A DNA stretch of 34,804 nt, from IMG/VR virus record IMGVR_UViG_3300042939_000695, positions 1-34,804 of that record, one strand, 5' to 3'. Positions 6,604 to 13,833 of this stretch are shown here, piece by piece; position 1 is the first letter of the stretch; each line of letters opens with the position of its first letter. The DNA is from a virus. Made by a program: the position numbers and the translations under genes. A model generated the notes under the pieces. That model was not told the DNA's origin. It saw only the letters and a program-made list of their open reading frames with translations, and searched no databases.

Positions 6604-7158
6604 ATGCTCAAAGATTTTAAATGGGCAGCTACCTATCTGGGAATAATGTGGGCTTTAGAAATGTTTTTCCCAATAGGTGACTATTTTGGAATCAGACCAG
6701 GTGTAGAAGGAATAGGACTGATGGGTATAATTGCTGCACCCTTTTTGCATGGCAATCCAGAGCATCTAATCGGAAATACTATCGGGTTTATCCCATTAGC
6801 AACCCTGACCATTCTCAAAGCACCTGGACAGTTTAATAAAAACTTCTGGATAATCTCAGTCCTAACTGGTTTAGGTGTTTGGGTGATGGGTCAACCTGGT
6901 TCAACTCATATTGGGGCAAGCGGTACAATCTATGGTTTTTTTGGTTTCTGTTTGTTATCAGCAATCTTTAGGTCAGACTTCCCAAACATAGTTTGCGCTG
7001 TAATCACTTGGGTCATGTTTCAAAAACTCATGGGCGGAATGTCGCCCGCACTGGCAAGTCAAGGTATTAGTTGGGAAGGTCATTTACTCGGTTTTGTTGC
7101 TGGTGTAGTTGCGGGGTATTTAGATGCAAACAGTCAGAGAAAATTGGGGACAAACTAA
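6604..7158 (+). CDS. Rhomboid family intramembrane serine protease
   Basis: Rhomboids cut substrates within or next to the membrane with a Ser-His dyad. This 184-residue, six-span-sized protein has every hallmark: H49-x4-H54-x3-N58 (HGNPEHLIGN), the GASG box at 104-107 with Ser106, and His160 in WEGHLLG followed by a small-residue-rich helix. It is near the minimum rhomboid length. It sits inside a run of single-pass membrane proteins, which are natural substrate candidates. The next gene starts directly after its stop. Protease assignment is firm; the substrate is inferred. Confidence 0.92.
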   Translation: MLKDFKWAATYLGIMWALEMFFPIGDYFGIRPGVEGIGLMGIIAAPFLHGNPEHLIGNTIGFIPLATLTILKAPGQFNKNFWIISVLTGLGVWVMGQPGSTHIGASGTIYGFFGFCLLSAIFRSDFPNIVCAVITWVMFQKLMGGMSPALASQGISWEGHLLGFVAGVVAGYLDANSQRKLGTN

Positions 7159-7425
7159 ATGTATTTACAACAATCTGAAACCCAGACCTCCCCCCAGATA
7201 ACAGGCGTGATGGTATTCAATTGGTCAATGGGGTTGTTATCTTTGGTTTTAGTTGGTTTGATAGCTTTTGAAGTTGTCAGATTGACAAATAAACCAACTG
7301 AGGAGTTTCAAAAGTTTGTAGCCGTAGCCAACCTTTCAGGTTATGAAAAATGCCTGAAAAACAAAGGTGGCGAAGGGTGCAAAGAACAGCTAATTATTGA
7401 ATGGAGAAAAAGAAATGGCAACTAA
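7159..7425 (+). CDS. Single-pass membrane protein (88 aa)
   Basis: ATG abuts the rhomboid stop codon. A polar N-terminus of about 18 residues is followed by one span (WSMGLLSLVLVGLIAFEVV) and a soluble C-terminal part with two Cys (YEKCLKNKGGEGCKEQL) that could form a disulfide if outside the membrane. The 3' end overlaps the next gene by 11 bases. Possibly a rhomboid partner or substrate. Confidence 0.55.
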   Translation: MYLQQSETQTSPQITGVMVFNWSMGLLSLVLVGLIAFEVVRLTNKPTEEFQKFVAVANLSGYEKCLKNKGGEGCKEQLIIEWRKRNGN

Positions 7426-7930
7426 ATTAGACGGTTTACGCAATCGTTTTTCAACTGGAAACATTATCAAAGAAGCTGGCACGGGCGCTAATTTCTCTAA
7501 GGTGATGAGTCCAACAGGAAAAGGTGATATCACCCCCTATACCCGTGAACGCTCCTATGCAGGAACCGATGAATTTGACCAACAGTTCAATATTCCTGAC
7601 CGAGTTAACCCATCTGAAAATGAAGCTAAGGGAGCTAAGATTATTGCCGAAAATGCAATCAAAGCAGCATCAAATAAAAAGGTAATTGTCGAAGCTCAAT
7701 TGAAAGTTGATAAAGCTCGTACTGAGTGGTACGAAGCTGACCAACAATATGTTAAAGGTGTGGCAGAAGGTTCATTGAAACGTTTTGAGGAAAAGATTCA
7801 AACTCAAAAAATGTTAGATGGTCAAGCTCCTAAATACATGCAAATCGTTGGTAATTACGCTAACGAAAATGTAGGGGCTGTTAACGTGATGCGCCAGTTG
7901 GACAAAATTGAAAACTCGATGAAACTGTAA
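7415..7930 (+). CDS. Soluble helical protein (171 aa)
   Basis: I chose ATG 7415, preceded by GGAGA, over a TTG at 7397. The N-terminal 70 residues are Gly/Ser/Thr-rich (GDITPYTRERSYAGTDEFDQ). The rest is a long charged helix region (KVIVEAQLKVDKARTEWYEA). No membrane span and no recognised family. It is the only clearly soluble protein between the rhomboid and the ATPase, so it may be a cytoplasmic or structural partner. The hairpin repeat follows its stop. Confidence 0.6.
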   Translation: MATKLDGLRNRFSTGNIIKEAGTGANFSKVMSPTGKGDITPYTRERSYAGTDEFDQQFNIPDRVNPSENEAKGAKIIAENAIKAASNKKVIVEAQLKVDKARTEWYEADQQYVKGVAEGSLKRFEEKIQTQKMLDGQAPKYMQIVGNYANENVGAVNVMRQLDKIENSMKL

Positions 7931-7935
7931 ATTTA

Positions 7936-7966
7936 TTTGGGGGTGAAACATTCCCCCAATCAAAAC
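7936..7966 (+). repeat. Intergenic hairpin repeat, copy 2
   Basis: TTGGGGG (7937-7943) pairs with CCCCCAA (7953-7959) around TGAAACATT and is followed by TCAAAAC. It matches the element at 728-755 in stem, loop start and 3' flank. It lies exactly between a stop codon and the next ATG. Confidence 0.6.
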
Positions 7967-8320
7967 ATGAAACTATGGAAAGTCAAAAAGTTTTCAATCT
8001 TTGGAACAGGTTTATCTTGTTCCTTTTTGTTATCACATTTTGCTTTGCTTTATCCTGAAGCTAGAGTATTGCTAATTTGTCTTTATCTGGGTTTGATTGT
8101 TGGTAGTGTTATTTTATATTTAATTTCTGATAATCAAGAATCTGTAAACTCTGACGAGTTAGTTTTTGGTGCTATAGCTTTATTGATTGGTGTTTTTTAT
8201 GCTTTAGGAATAGGACAATCTTGGATAGTTTTAAGATTATTATTATGGATTTTATTGTTGATTGTCACTGTTTCAATTTGGATATATTTCACATTACCTC
8301 AACCTGAAAATAATGAATAA
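7967..8320 (+). CDS. Polytopic membrane protein (117 aa)
   Basis: The ATG at 7967 is preferred over TTG 7937, which lies in the hairpin. The product has about four hydrophobic spans, including VLLICLYLGLIVGSVILYLI and IVLRLLLWILLLIVTVSIWI, with short loops. It overlaps the start of the ATPase gene by eight bases, suggesting coupled synthesis and a joint membrane complex. No family recognised. Confidence 0.6.
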   Translation: MKLWKVKKFSIFGTGLSCSFLLSHFALLYPEARVLLICLYLGLIVGSVILYLISDNQESVNSDELVFGAIALLIGVFYALGIGQSWIVLRLLLWILLLIVTVSIWIYFTLPQPENNE

Positions 8321-10211
8321 CTCAACTACACCTGAACATTTAAAAAATCCTCACCTGTCAGCATGGTCAATAGGTCTAACCATCGCTGGTTGTAGTCTGG
8401 CGATGTTTTCACCTTTGGCAATCAACAAAAACCCACAGTTAGGGATTGTTGGCACGTCTGCGGGTGCAGTGCTATCCATTGCGGGGTGGGTGATGGGGAG
8501 TCAATCAGAGAAATCAATCAAGCTACAAGCCAAGGTAGAGGAGCAAACCGAGGCTATATTCCTGCGGCGGTTGGGGATGGAATATGAGTTAGAAAAATTT
8601 AGGGATATTAGATATTTGAACGAAAGTCAGCAAGCGATCGCGCAGCCTAAAAGCCATGATCAAACATTACCACCATCGCAACAAAGAAGGTCGGATGACA
8701 ATGAAGGGAATCTTCACCGGAGTCAATTGATGGTTTTAGACCGAGAGAGTCCTGTGGAATATAATCAAGAGAATCATGATATCTATTCAGATGAACTATC
8801 ATTTATTCCTTGCGATATTCCCTCCAATCATATCTTAAACTTCTATAACTGGGATAAGTTAGCCGATGAGTCTTCGGGAATATTAATCGGGGGAAATTCT
8901 GGGAGCGCAAAAACATCTCTAGGTGCTGGTTTCGTGATTGGCAAACTAACTGAGCATAAACCCGCCGAGGTGATTGTTTTGGATATCCACGCTTCAAAAA
9001 ACCCTATCTGGCAACAAATGGGTTTCCCTAGGGTTGAATCAGATGTTGAAATAATTTATCAGATTTTGTGCTGGCTAATTGAAGAAGTCGAAAACCGAAA
9101 AGAAAAAGACGGGCATTCTATCATTGTCTGCTTGGATGAAATCAATGATACGATGTCCGAGTTAGCACAATTAGACACTATCAAACCATTGCAAAACAAG
9201 GAAAAAAGAGTTAAGACTTTTACTTATGCGATTCGGAAACTTTCTAATGCTAGAAAATTTGATATTTGTTTAATCGGTTTCATGCAAAGTCATAACACCG
9301 AAGCAATAGGAATTGATGGGAAGTTTAGAAATAATTTCCTTTTAATTCTTTGTGGTGCTAGTGCTAGGAGTGAGATTCAAAACTTGTGGAAACATGACAC
9401 CCCTGAATTTCAGTACATCCAAAGTGCTGCCTATCCTGTTGTTGTTTGTGGTTCTAATCAGCATCAAATCGCAGAACACCCAACGCATAAACATCATCTT
9501 GAGTATAGAAAAAAAGGCAATGCTCCTGATGGTTTATTAAATCCTATTTTTTTAAATAAACCAATAGATGTTAAAACAGTTCCATCACCTAATATCAATC
9601 TAAAAAAAGATGATGTTCCCAAAGTGTTACAATCAATAAATCCCTTAGATTGTAATACCTGGCAATCAATAGATTATCCCAGTGGCTTGCAATGGCTACC
9701 ACAACACGAAGCGGGAGTATATTGTGTATTTGTTGACGGTTATCAAAACCCTCTTTATGTAGGTCAATCTAAAGACCTTTGGAGACGTTGGAACAATAAA
9801 GGTGACTGGGAACATCATGTTAAAAAACATCTTGAATCAATTGGTGACGTATCGGTGAAAATAGCTTTTTACATCACAAAAAATTGGGATGAGCAAAAAC
9901 GTTTAACTCTTGAGTCAGAATTACAAGCTAAATATAAACCTTCGTGGAATGGAACAGCTAACAAAACATTACCCGATAAAACACTTTCTGAATCGGCTCA
10001 AGCGGTGTTTAATTTCATCAAGGAAATATTTAAGGGTGAACCTATACCAGCCCGTGACTGTTACCGCAAATCATCACTCAGAACTCAGTTTGGATTAAAT
10101 GCTGAAACTACTGAGTTGATATTTGATGAATTGCAAAATTTTGGTTTAGGTCAAAAACTAATCAAGGAAATTAATGGTTTCAGAAGTGTAAACTTTTTAC
10201 CTGATATGTAG
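8313..10211 (+). CDS. Membrane-anchored FtsK/HerA-like ATPase fused to GIY-YIG nuclease
   Basis: The ATG at 8313 overlaps the preceding stop and gives 632 residues. Residues 17-62 hold two membrane spans. A P-loop follows (GNSGSAKTS, 194-202), then VIVLDIHASKN (220-230) and a Walker B-like IIVCLDEIND (270-279), the pattern of FtsK/HerA/T4CP DNA-pumping ATPases. Residues 466-546 are a GIY-YIG domain: GVY at 468, YVG at 482, an Arg cluster near 491 and Glu534 before PSWN, spaced as in UvrC. The last 80 residues look like a winged helix. A DNA-translocating and nicking protein at the membrane is inferred. It closes the small-membrane-protein cassette. Confidence 0.8.
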   Translation: MNNSTTPEHLKNPHLSAWSIGLTIAGCSLAMFSPLAINKNPQLGIVGTSAGAVLSIAGWVMGSQSEKSIKLQAKVEEQTEAIFLRRLGMEYELEKFRDIRYLNESQQAIAQPKSHDQTLPPSQQRRSDDNEGNLHRSQLMVLDRESPVEYNQENHDIYSDELSFIPCDIPSNHILNFYNWDKLADESSGILIGGNSGSAKTSLGAGFVIGKLTEHKPAEVIVLDIHASKNPIWQQMGFPRVESDVEIIYQILCWLIEEVENRKEKDGHSIIVCLDEINDTMSELAQLDTIKPLQNKEKRVKTFTYAIRKLSNARKFDICLIGFMQSHNTEAIGIDGKFRNNFLLILCGASARSEIQNLWKHDTPEFQYIQSAAYPVVVCGSNQHQIAEHPTHKHHLEYRKKGNAPDGLLNPIFLNKPIDVKTVPSPNINLKKDDVPKVLQSINPLDCNTWQSIDYPSGLQWLPQHEAGVYCVFVDGYQNPLYVGQSKDLWRRWNNKGDWEHHVKKHLESIGDVSVKIAFYITKNWDEQKRLTLESELQAKYKPSWNGTANKTLPDKTLSESAQAVFNFIKEIFKGEPIPARDCYRKSSLRTQFGLNAETTELIFDELQNFGLGQKLIKEINGFRSVNFLPDM

Positions 10212-10255
10212 TAGAACCCCTGATTTATCCTATAAGCAAAGCAAAACACAAGCCC

Positions 10256-10585
10256 ATGAATTATCCCGAAGTAGTCGAATCAGTCTACAGTCAAATCCTG
10301 TTAATCCCAGAACCCAATCCCATCCCCAAAAACAAAGACTTTATTTTGATGGTACTCTATCACCGGACGACAAACCCTAAAGCCAAATACCCCCGTGAAG
10401 GGGCTGTCAAAACCATTCTTGATCTTGGTTTAGAGTTTGCTCCTGTTGAGGATTGGAACATCAGCTTAGAGGATTACAACGCCGCCAAACTAAACCAACA
10501 AACCCGATGGTTGGCGTGGCGAGAGGGGCTAACACCTGTTAACTCAGGGATGAAGAAAACTATAGATAATGAACAGGAGTTTTAA
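10256..10585 (+). CDS. Hypothetical protein (109 aa)
   Basis: A 109-residue soluble protein opening YPEVVESVYSQILLIPEP with a central helix (EGAVKTILDLGLEF). No domain recognised. The next gene begins directly after its stop and also opens with a Tyr-Pro-Glu-x-Val-Glu phrase, which hints at distant relatedness. It lies about 45 bases after the ATPase gene, so it may share the transcript. Confidence 0.55.
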   Translation: MNYPEVVESVYSQILLIPEPNPIPKNKDFILMVLYHRTTNPKAKYPREGAVKTILDLGLEFAPVEDWNISLEDYNAAKLNQQTRWLAWREGLTPVNSGMKKTIDNEQEF

Positions 10586-10858
10586 ATGAAAAAGTCCAAA
10601 CCAAAATCAGACTATCCAGAGATTGTCGAGTTAGTTGTTGATACTGCCAGAAAACGCGGCGGCAATCAATTATTAACTGATGTCAATTGGGTAACTAAGA
10701 CCCTGTTCAAATATCAGAATGGTGTGACTCCTCTGACTGATACGGACTCGGATTGCGTCAGAATTGGAGAGGAGTTAAGACCCCGTTATGAGTGGCAGAT
10801 AACCAGAGATCATGTAGCTTTTGCTAATCAGAATAGTATTAAGAAGGGATGGAAATAG
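10586..10858 (+). CDS. Hypothetical protein (90 aa)
   Basis: The ATG abuts the previous stop; AGGAG lies 11 bases upstream. The product is basic at the N-terminus (KKSKPKSDYPEIVE), with VNWVTKTLFKYQNGVTPLTD in the middle. No membrane span or known motif. Possibly a small DNA- or protein-binding accessory; function unknown. Confidence 0.55.
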   Translation: MKKSKPKSDYPEIVELVVDTARKRGGNQLLTDVNWVTKTLFKYQNGVTPLTDTDSDCVRIGEELRPRYEWQITRDHVAFANQNSIKKGWK

Positions 10859-10860
10859 TT

Positions 10861-11154
10861 ATGAAAGATTTGGAAAGTTTGCTGAATGAAGTAGAAGAAA
10901 TATCGAAAGAAATAGCTAGTCATCATTACACTATTTTTAGATTTAGTAGTCATTTTAAGGGTGCTTTTGGAACGCCTGACAGACTAAGACTTGAGTTGCC
11001 ACACCTTCCGGGTTTTGGTACGTTGAGAGAATTATTGATCTGGATGATTGGTGAACAAGTTAATTTCTGGGATATCGAAACAGAGAATATCGAGGGTTTT
11101 AGAATTCACAATGGGGTTTATTACAAAGAGGAAGATTTTACCAATGACATCTAG
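10861..11154 (+). CDS. Hypothetical protein (97 aa)
   Basis: ATG 10861 is chosen over an in-frame ATG at 10849 because the AAGGG site is too close to 10849. An acidic helical N-terminus (LESLLNEVEEISKEIASHHY) is followed by LPHLPGFGTLRELLIWM. The 3' end overlaps the vMAP-N gene by 11 bases. Function unknown. Confidence 0.5.
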   Translation: MKDLESLLNEVEEISKEIASHHYTIFRFSSHFKGAFGTPDRLRLELPHLPGFGTLRELLIWMIGEQVNFWDIETENIEGFRIHNGVYYKEEDFTNDI

Positions 11155-11458
11155 GGAACAATTAGAATATATTTGGTTAGTTGATAGCTTGGTTTTATCT
11201 GAAACGGGAAAACATCTTGATAGCTTAACAAGAAAGATTATTGAGGGAATATTAAACGATTTAACCTATTCAGATATTGCCGAAAACTTAGGCTATGATC
11301 CGGGTTATATTGGCGATAAAACAAGAATAATGCTTAGGATTTTGAGCAAAAAGACTGGCGAAATAGTTAATAAACAAAACTTTTCCTGGGTACTTGAGAG
11401 GATATTAAATACAGACCACAGCCCATCAATCATTAACCTTGCAAATATAAAACAATGA
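11144..11458 (+). CDS. Stand-alone vMAP-N-like HTH domain protein
   Basis: The 104 residues contain SLVLSETGKHLDSLTRKIIE, TYSDIAENLGYDPGYIGD and NFSWVLER. This is the layout of the vWA-MoxR-associated N-terminal HTH domain that commonly heads large cyanobacterial signalling, NB-ARC and WD40 proteins. Here the domain stands alone with no effector behind it, and the next gene overlaps it by four bases (ATGA). An adaptor, a sigma-like regulator or an interfering mimic of host proteins are all possible. The domain call is from memory but the motif spacing is good. Confidence 0.7.
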   Translation: MTSREQLEYIWLVDSLVLSETGKHLDSLTRKIIEGILNDLTYSDIAENLGYDPGYIGDKTRIMLRILSKKTGEIVNKQNFSWVLERILNTDHSPSIINLANIKQ

Positions 11459-12009
11459 TCAATACTTTCATCGGAATTGACCCAGGAAAAACCGGAGGAG
11501 TTGCTATCATCTCTCCATCGGGAATCAAACTCATTGATTGTCCAGTTATTGAGATAAAAACTAAGGTTAAAAGCAAAAAGCCAAACCTCACGCTATTTAA
11601 TCAGGTTGCGGACAAGGGAACAGTCAAGTCCAAAACTAAAATCACAACGAAGTCAAGCCCTGCATTAATGGCATCGGAGTTAGCACAGTTAGTTACCTCA
11701 AACTCAACAATCGCCATAGAGAGCGTTCATTCGATGCCAGGACAGGGAGTTAGATCAACCTTTGATTTTGGGATGAATTTTGGCATTTGGTTGGGAGTGA
11801 TCGCAGCGTTAAATATTCCTATGGAGTTGGTGACCCCTCAAGAATGGAAAAAACACTATGGCTTGATAGGGAAAGACAAGGACGCATCAAGGATTATTGC
11901 GGTGCAGTTATTCCCCCAGATGGCTATGGAATTAAAGCTCAAGAAATACAACGGGCGGGCCGAGGCACTTCTCCTTGCTGAATATCTGCGGCGCAAAGCA
12001 GGAGGCTAG
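11455..12009 (+). CDS. RuvC-like Holliday junction resolvase
   Basis: RNase H-fold endonuclease that resolves branched DNA during phage replication and packaging. It opens FIGIDPGKTGG with Asp9, has AIESVHSMPGQG with Glu89, the FGMNFGIWLGVIAAL helix, VTPQEWKK, and an acidic site in GRAEALLLAEYLRR (Glu170). A Lys-rich insertion sits between residues 35 and 65. Length (184 aa) is normal for the family. It starts in an ATGA overlap with the vMAP-N gene. Its last codons lie in a tandem 18-base duplication. Confidence 0.85.
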   Translation: MINTFIGIDPGKTGGVAIISPSGIKLIDCPVIEIKTKVKSKKPNLTLFNQVADKGTVKSKTKITTKSSPALMASELAQLVTSNSTIAIESVHSMPGQGVRSTFDFGMNFGIWLGVIAALNIPMELVTPQEWKKHYGLIGKDKDASRIIAVQLFPQMAMELKLKKYNGRAEALLLAEYLRRKAGG

Positions 12010-12037
12010 GACAAAGCAGGAGGCTAGGACAAAGCAG
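11995..12037 (+). repeat. 18-base tandem duplication at 3' end of resolvase gene
   Basis: AAAGCAGGAGGCTAGGAC occurs at 11995-12012 and again at 12013-12030, followed by AAAGCAG. The unit includes the resolvase TAG stop, so the second copy lies outside the gene. It looks like a slippage or short duplication event. Confidence 0.85.
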
Positions 12038-12071
12038 ATGGGTTAAAAATCTCTATGGCTATGGCACAGCC

Positions 12072-12260
12072 ATGATCAAATGGGTAAGCGACAATCATCA
12101 TAGATTTCCTTGGGTAGCCGAGGTCAAGGCTGGGGATATCCCCAAAGAAGTCAGAGGAGAGAATTTGTACAAGATATCTGTAGGCGCGACCAAGGAATCT
12201 TGGGAAATGGTTAAAAAGGAATTTGAGTCAACATTAGTGGTACAGGGTTCCAAAAACTGA
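12072..12260 (+). pseudogene. Possible 3' gene fragment (62 aa)
   Basis: The frame is open upstream of ATG 12072 (reading NLYGYGTAMIKWVSD), so this may be the 3' end of a gene that lost its 5' part. The readable part contains RFPWVAEVKAGDIPKEVRG and ISVGATKESWEMVKKEF. It overlaps the 3' part of the minus-strand gene at 12098-12490, and only one can be coding there. The upstream junction lies near the 18-base duplication. No family recognised. Confidence 0.4.
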
Positions 12261-12490
12261 AATTCTTTCTTGAGATTGCGATCGCCACCATTGGCAATTT
12301 CGCTTAATAATTCAGTTGGATCAGTTAAGAAAACAAATCCTTGAACTTTCCCTCCTTTCCACTTGCCACCGATTAAATTAAGGGATTTGGCAACTTCCAG
12401 ATAAAGTTTTCTTTCTAACTGGTCTTCTGGGAGTTTGACGATATTCCCGTCAACGGTACATTTGGACAAAATATCTTCTTTCGTGGTCAT
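12098..12490 (-). pseudogene. Truncated gene: N-terminal domain of phage methyltransferase-type protein
   Basis: Residues 1-79 (LERKLYLEVAKSLNLIGGKW, then FVFLTDPTELLSEIANGGD, then RNLKKEFQF) resemble the N-terminal domain that precedes a methyltransferase or helicase domain in many mobile-element proteins; there KKEFQFF is followed by a catalytic part. Here the sequence after residue 79 (position about 12250) is unrelated and is antisense to another coding-like frame. The catalytic part is missing, so I regard it as a remnant. Start ATG 12490 overlaps the end of the upstream gene (ATGA). Confidence 0.55.
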
Positions 12491-12762
12491 GATTCTTCCT
12501 GAGAGTTGTTTTCGATGCTTTTGATACTTACCATGCTTTTAACTTTGTTACGTTCATCCTCAAAAGACAAATACGTCCCTAAATCCTCTTTTTTGACGAA
12601 AGTGATCAACGTATAACCACTGATCTCCTTTTTTTCGGCAACAACCCATCCTTTACTTGCCATCTGCTTCACTGCAAGAGCTATTTTTTCAGGGTTTTGA
12701 TTTGTATATCCCTTTACCTTTATTTGGACTTTTGAGGCGAAACACCTTTTCGTGATTGTCAT
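12487..12762 (-). CDS. Hypothetical protein (91 aa)
   Basis: A basic small protein with VQIKVKGYTNQNPEKIALAV and a beta-type segment GYTLITFVKKEDLG, ending in a polar Ser/Glu tail. It has a consensus promoter about 60 bases upstream and is coupled (ATGA) to the truncated gene that follows. No recognised family. The promoter and the compact fold support it as expressed. Confidence 0.6.
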   Translation of the reverse strand: MTITKRCFASKVQIKVKGYTNQNPEKIALAVKQMASKGWVVAEKKEISGYTLITFVKKEDLGTYLSFEDERNKVKSMVSIKSIENNSQEES

Positions 12763-12823
12763 ATTAATTTAATTCAACTCCTACTCTTTGTTGTTGGATT
12801 AGGGGTTATTCCCTATTGCTCCA

Positions 12824-12852
12824 ATTATAACTTAAACCCGATGAATTATCAA
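12824..12852 (-). promoter_or_regulatory. Sigma-70 type promoter for the 12762 gene
   Basis: Reading the minus strand, TTGATA (12852-12847), a 17-base spacer, then TATAAT (12829-12824). The predicted start is about 55 bases before the ATG. It matches the consensus closely. Confidence 0.7.
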
Positions 12853-12925
12853 TGACAACACCAATCACTATGAGTTCAGCAGACGAGAAAAAGAAGTAAT
12901 AGAAATCAATCTTCCATAAAATTCA

Positions 12926-12950
12926 ACCCCGTAAATTAACTTTACGGGGT
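12926..12950 (-). terminator. Hairpin terminator after 12957 gene
   Basis: ACCCCGTAAA (12926-12935) and TTTACGGGGT (12941-12950) form a perfect 10-base stem with a five-base loop, directly past the minus-strand stop at 12957. The T-run is weak on the minus strand. It isolates the Dam unit from the gene pair downstream. Confidence 0.6.
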
Positions 12951-12956
12951 CTGCTA

Positions 12957-13262
12957 TTATTTCTTTTTCTTCCAACTTTTTCCGACTTTATTTAACAAGC
13001 CAGGAAACATTCTAGTCCAAAATATTCCCCCTATAGCAAAAGCAATCATTGTGGCTTTAGTCGGTGGATCACAATTAAAAGGAAACCCACCAGCCCTATT
13101 GTCGAAAGTTTTATAACCAACAATATTGTCATCGTCAATATCGGCAGTTTTAGTAACTAGCCTTAACCAATTAATAAATAATTGAGGATCGGATTCAAAA
13201 ACCATTTCAACAATCCGATCCTCAATCAATCCCAACTTTTTCGCATCCATCATTTTTACCAT
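12957..13262 (-). CDS. Hypothetical protein (101 aa)
   Basis: It begins inside the last seven bases of the Dam-type methyltransferase gene, so the two are coupled. The N-terminal half is helical (LIEDRIVEMVFESDPQLFIN). A hydrophobic segment (TMIAFAIGGIFWTRMFPGLL) near the C-terminus is followed by a Lys-rich end (KSWKKKK), suggesting membrane association. No family recognised. Confidence 0.55.
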   Translation of the reverse strand: MVKMMDAKKLGLIEDRIVEMVFESDPQLFINWLRLVTKTADIDDDNIVGYKTFDNRAGGFPFNCDPPTKATMIAFAIGGIFWTRMFPGLLNKVGKSWKKKK

Positions 13263-13804
13263 TTAGAAGTTTGACAAACAGTTCCCCAACCCTCAAAAAT
13301 TTCCTCAAATCTTTGAGGTTGTAATCCAAAATAAAACAGAGTTTGGGAGAACCTGTTTTGATTCTGTTTCCTCCCTTCCTCAGCCCGTTTAGGGGAGTAG
13401 AATGTGAGGCGAGTATGCGGGAGTATGAAGCGATCGCACTGATTCAAAGCCTTTTTATACCAGGCTGTACTGTTGTCAGTATTGGTTAACAAGAATGCTT
13501 CCGCTTCCGTCTCGTTCAGGGTTTGAATTAATTTGTCAACAACCTTCTCAACAAATCCCGCGCTGTAGGGAGGGTTTAACCAGAGTGTCTTAGCCCTCCA
13601 GTTCTGTTTAAATCCATCATCTTGAATTGTGAATATCTTTTGAGCTTTTACCGTTCGGTTGGCAAGTTCACAGCTAAAAGGGTCTAATTCAGGAAATCCA
13701 TAAAACTCATGGACTAAATCAATCAAATCAGACGGGGTATAATTTTCGTTTGAATCAAGAATTACGGGTTGTGTTTCAAATAGTGAAAGTTGTTGTATAA
13801 TCAT
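13256..13804 (-). CDS. Phage Dam-type adenine-N6 DNA methyltransferase
   Basis: The 182-residue product matches the phage Dam family: YTPSDLIDLVHEFYGF, then LDPFSCELANR, and the catalytic LNPPYS (NPPY at 77-80, a DPPY-type motif IV), followed by AFLLTNTDNSTAWYKKAL and a late FYSP segment. Members methylate adenine in phage DNA, often to evade restriction. It is divergent from the KGG-repeat gene at 13929. The family is firm, the target sequence unknown. Confidence 0.85.
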   Translation of the reverse strand: MIIQQLSLFETQPVILDSNENYTPSDLIDLVHEFYGFPELDPFSCELANRTVKAQKIFTIQDDGFKQNWRAKTLWLNPPYSAGFVEKVVDKLIQTLNETEAEAFLLTNTDNSTAWYKKALNQCDRFILPHTRLTFYSPKRAEEGRKQNQNRFSQTLFYFGLQPQRFEEIFEGWGTVCQTSKW

Positions 13805-13833
13805 TATGTTGTTGCTTTGTGTGTTTGCTTTTT

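Noticed and set aside
4856-10211. An inovirus (filamentous phage) genome
   Set aside because: Small membrane proteins and an ATPase are reminiscent, but no replication initiator, adsorption protein or clear major coat was seen, and the ATPase has GIY-YIG and winged-helix parts not typical of Zot/pI.
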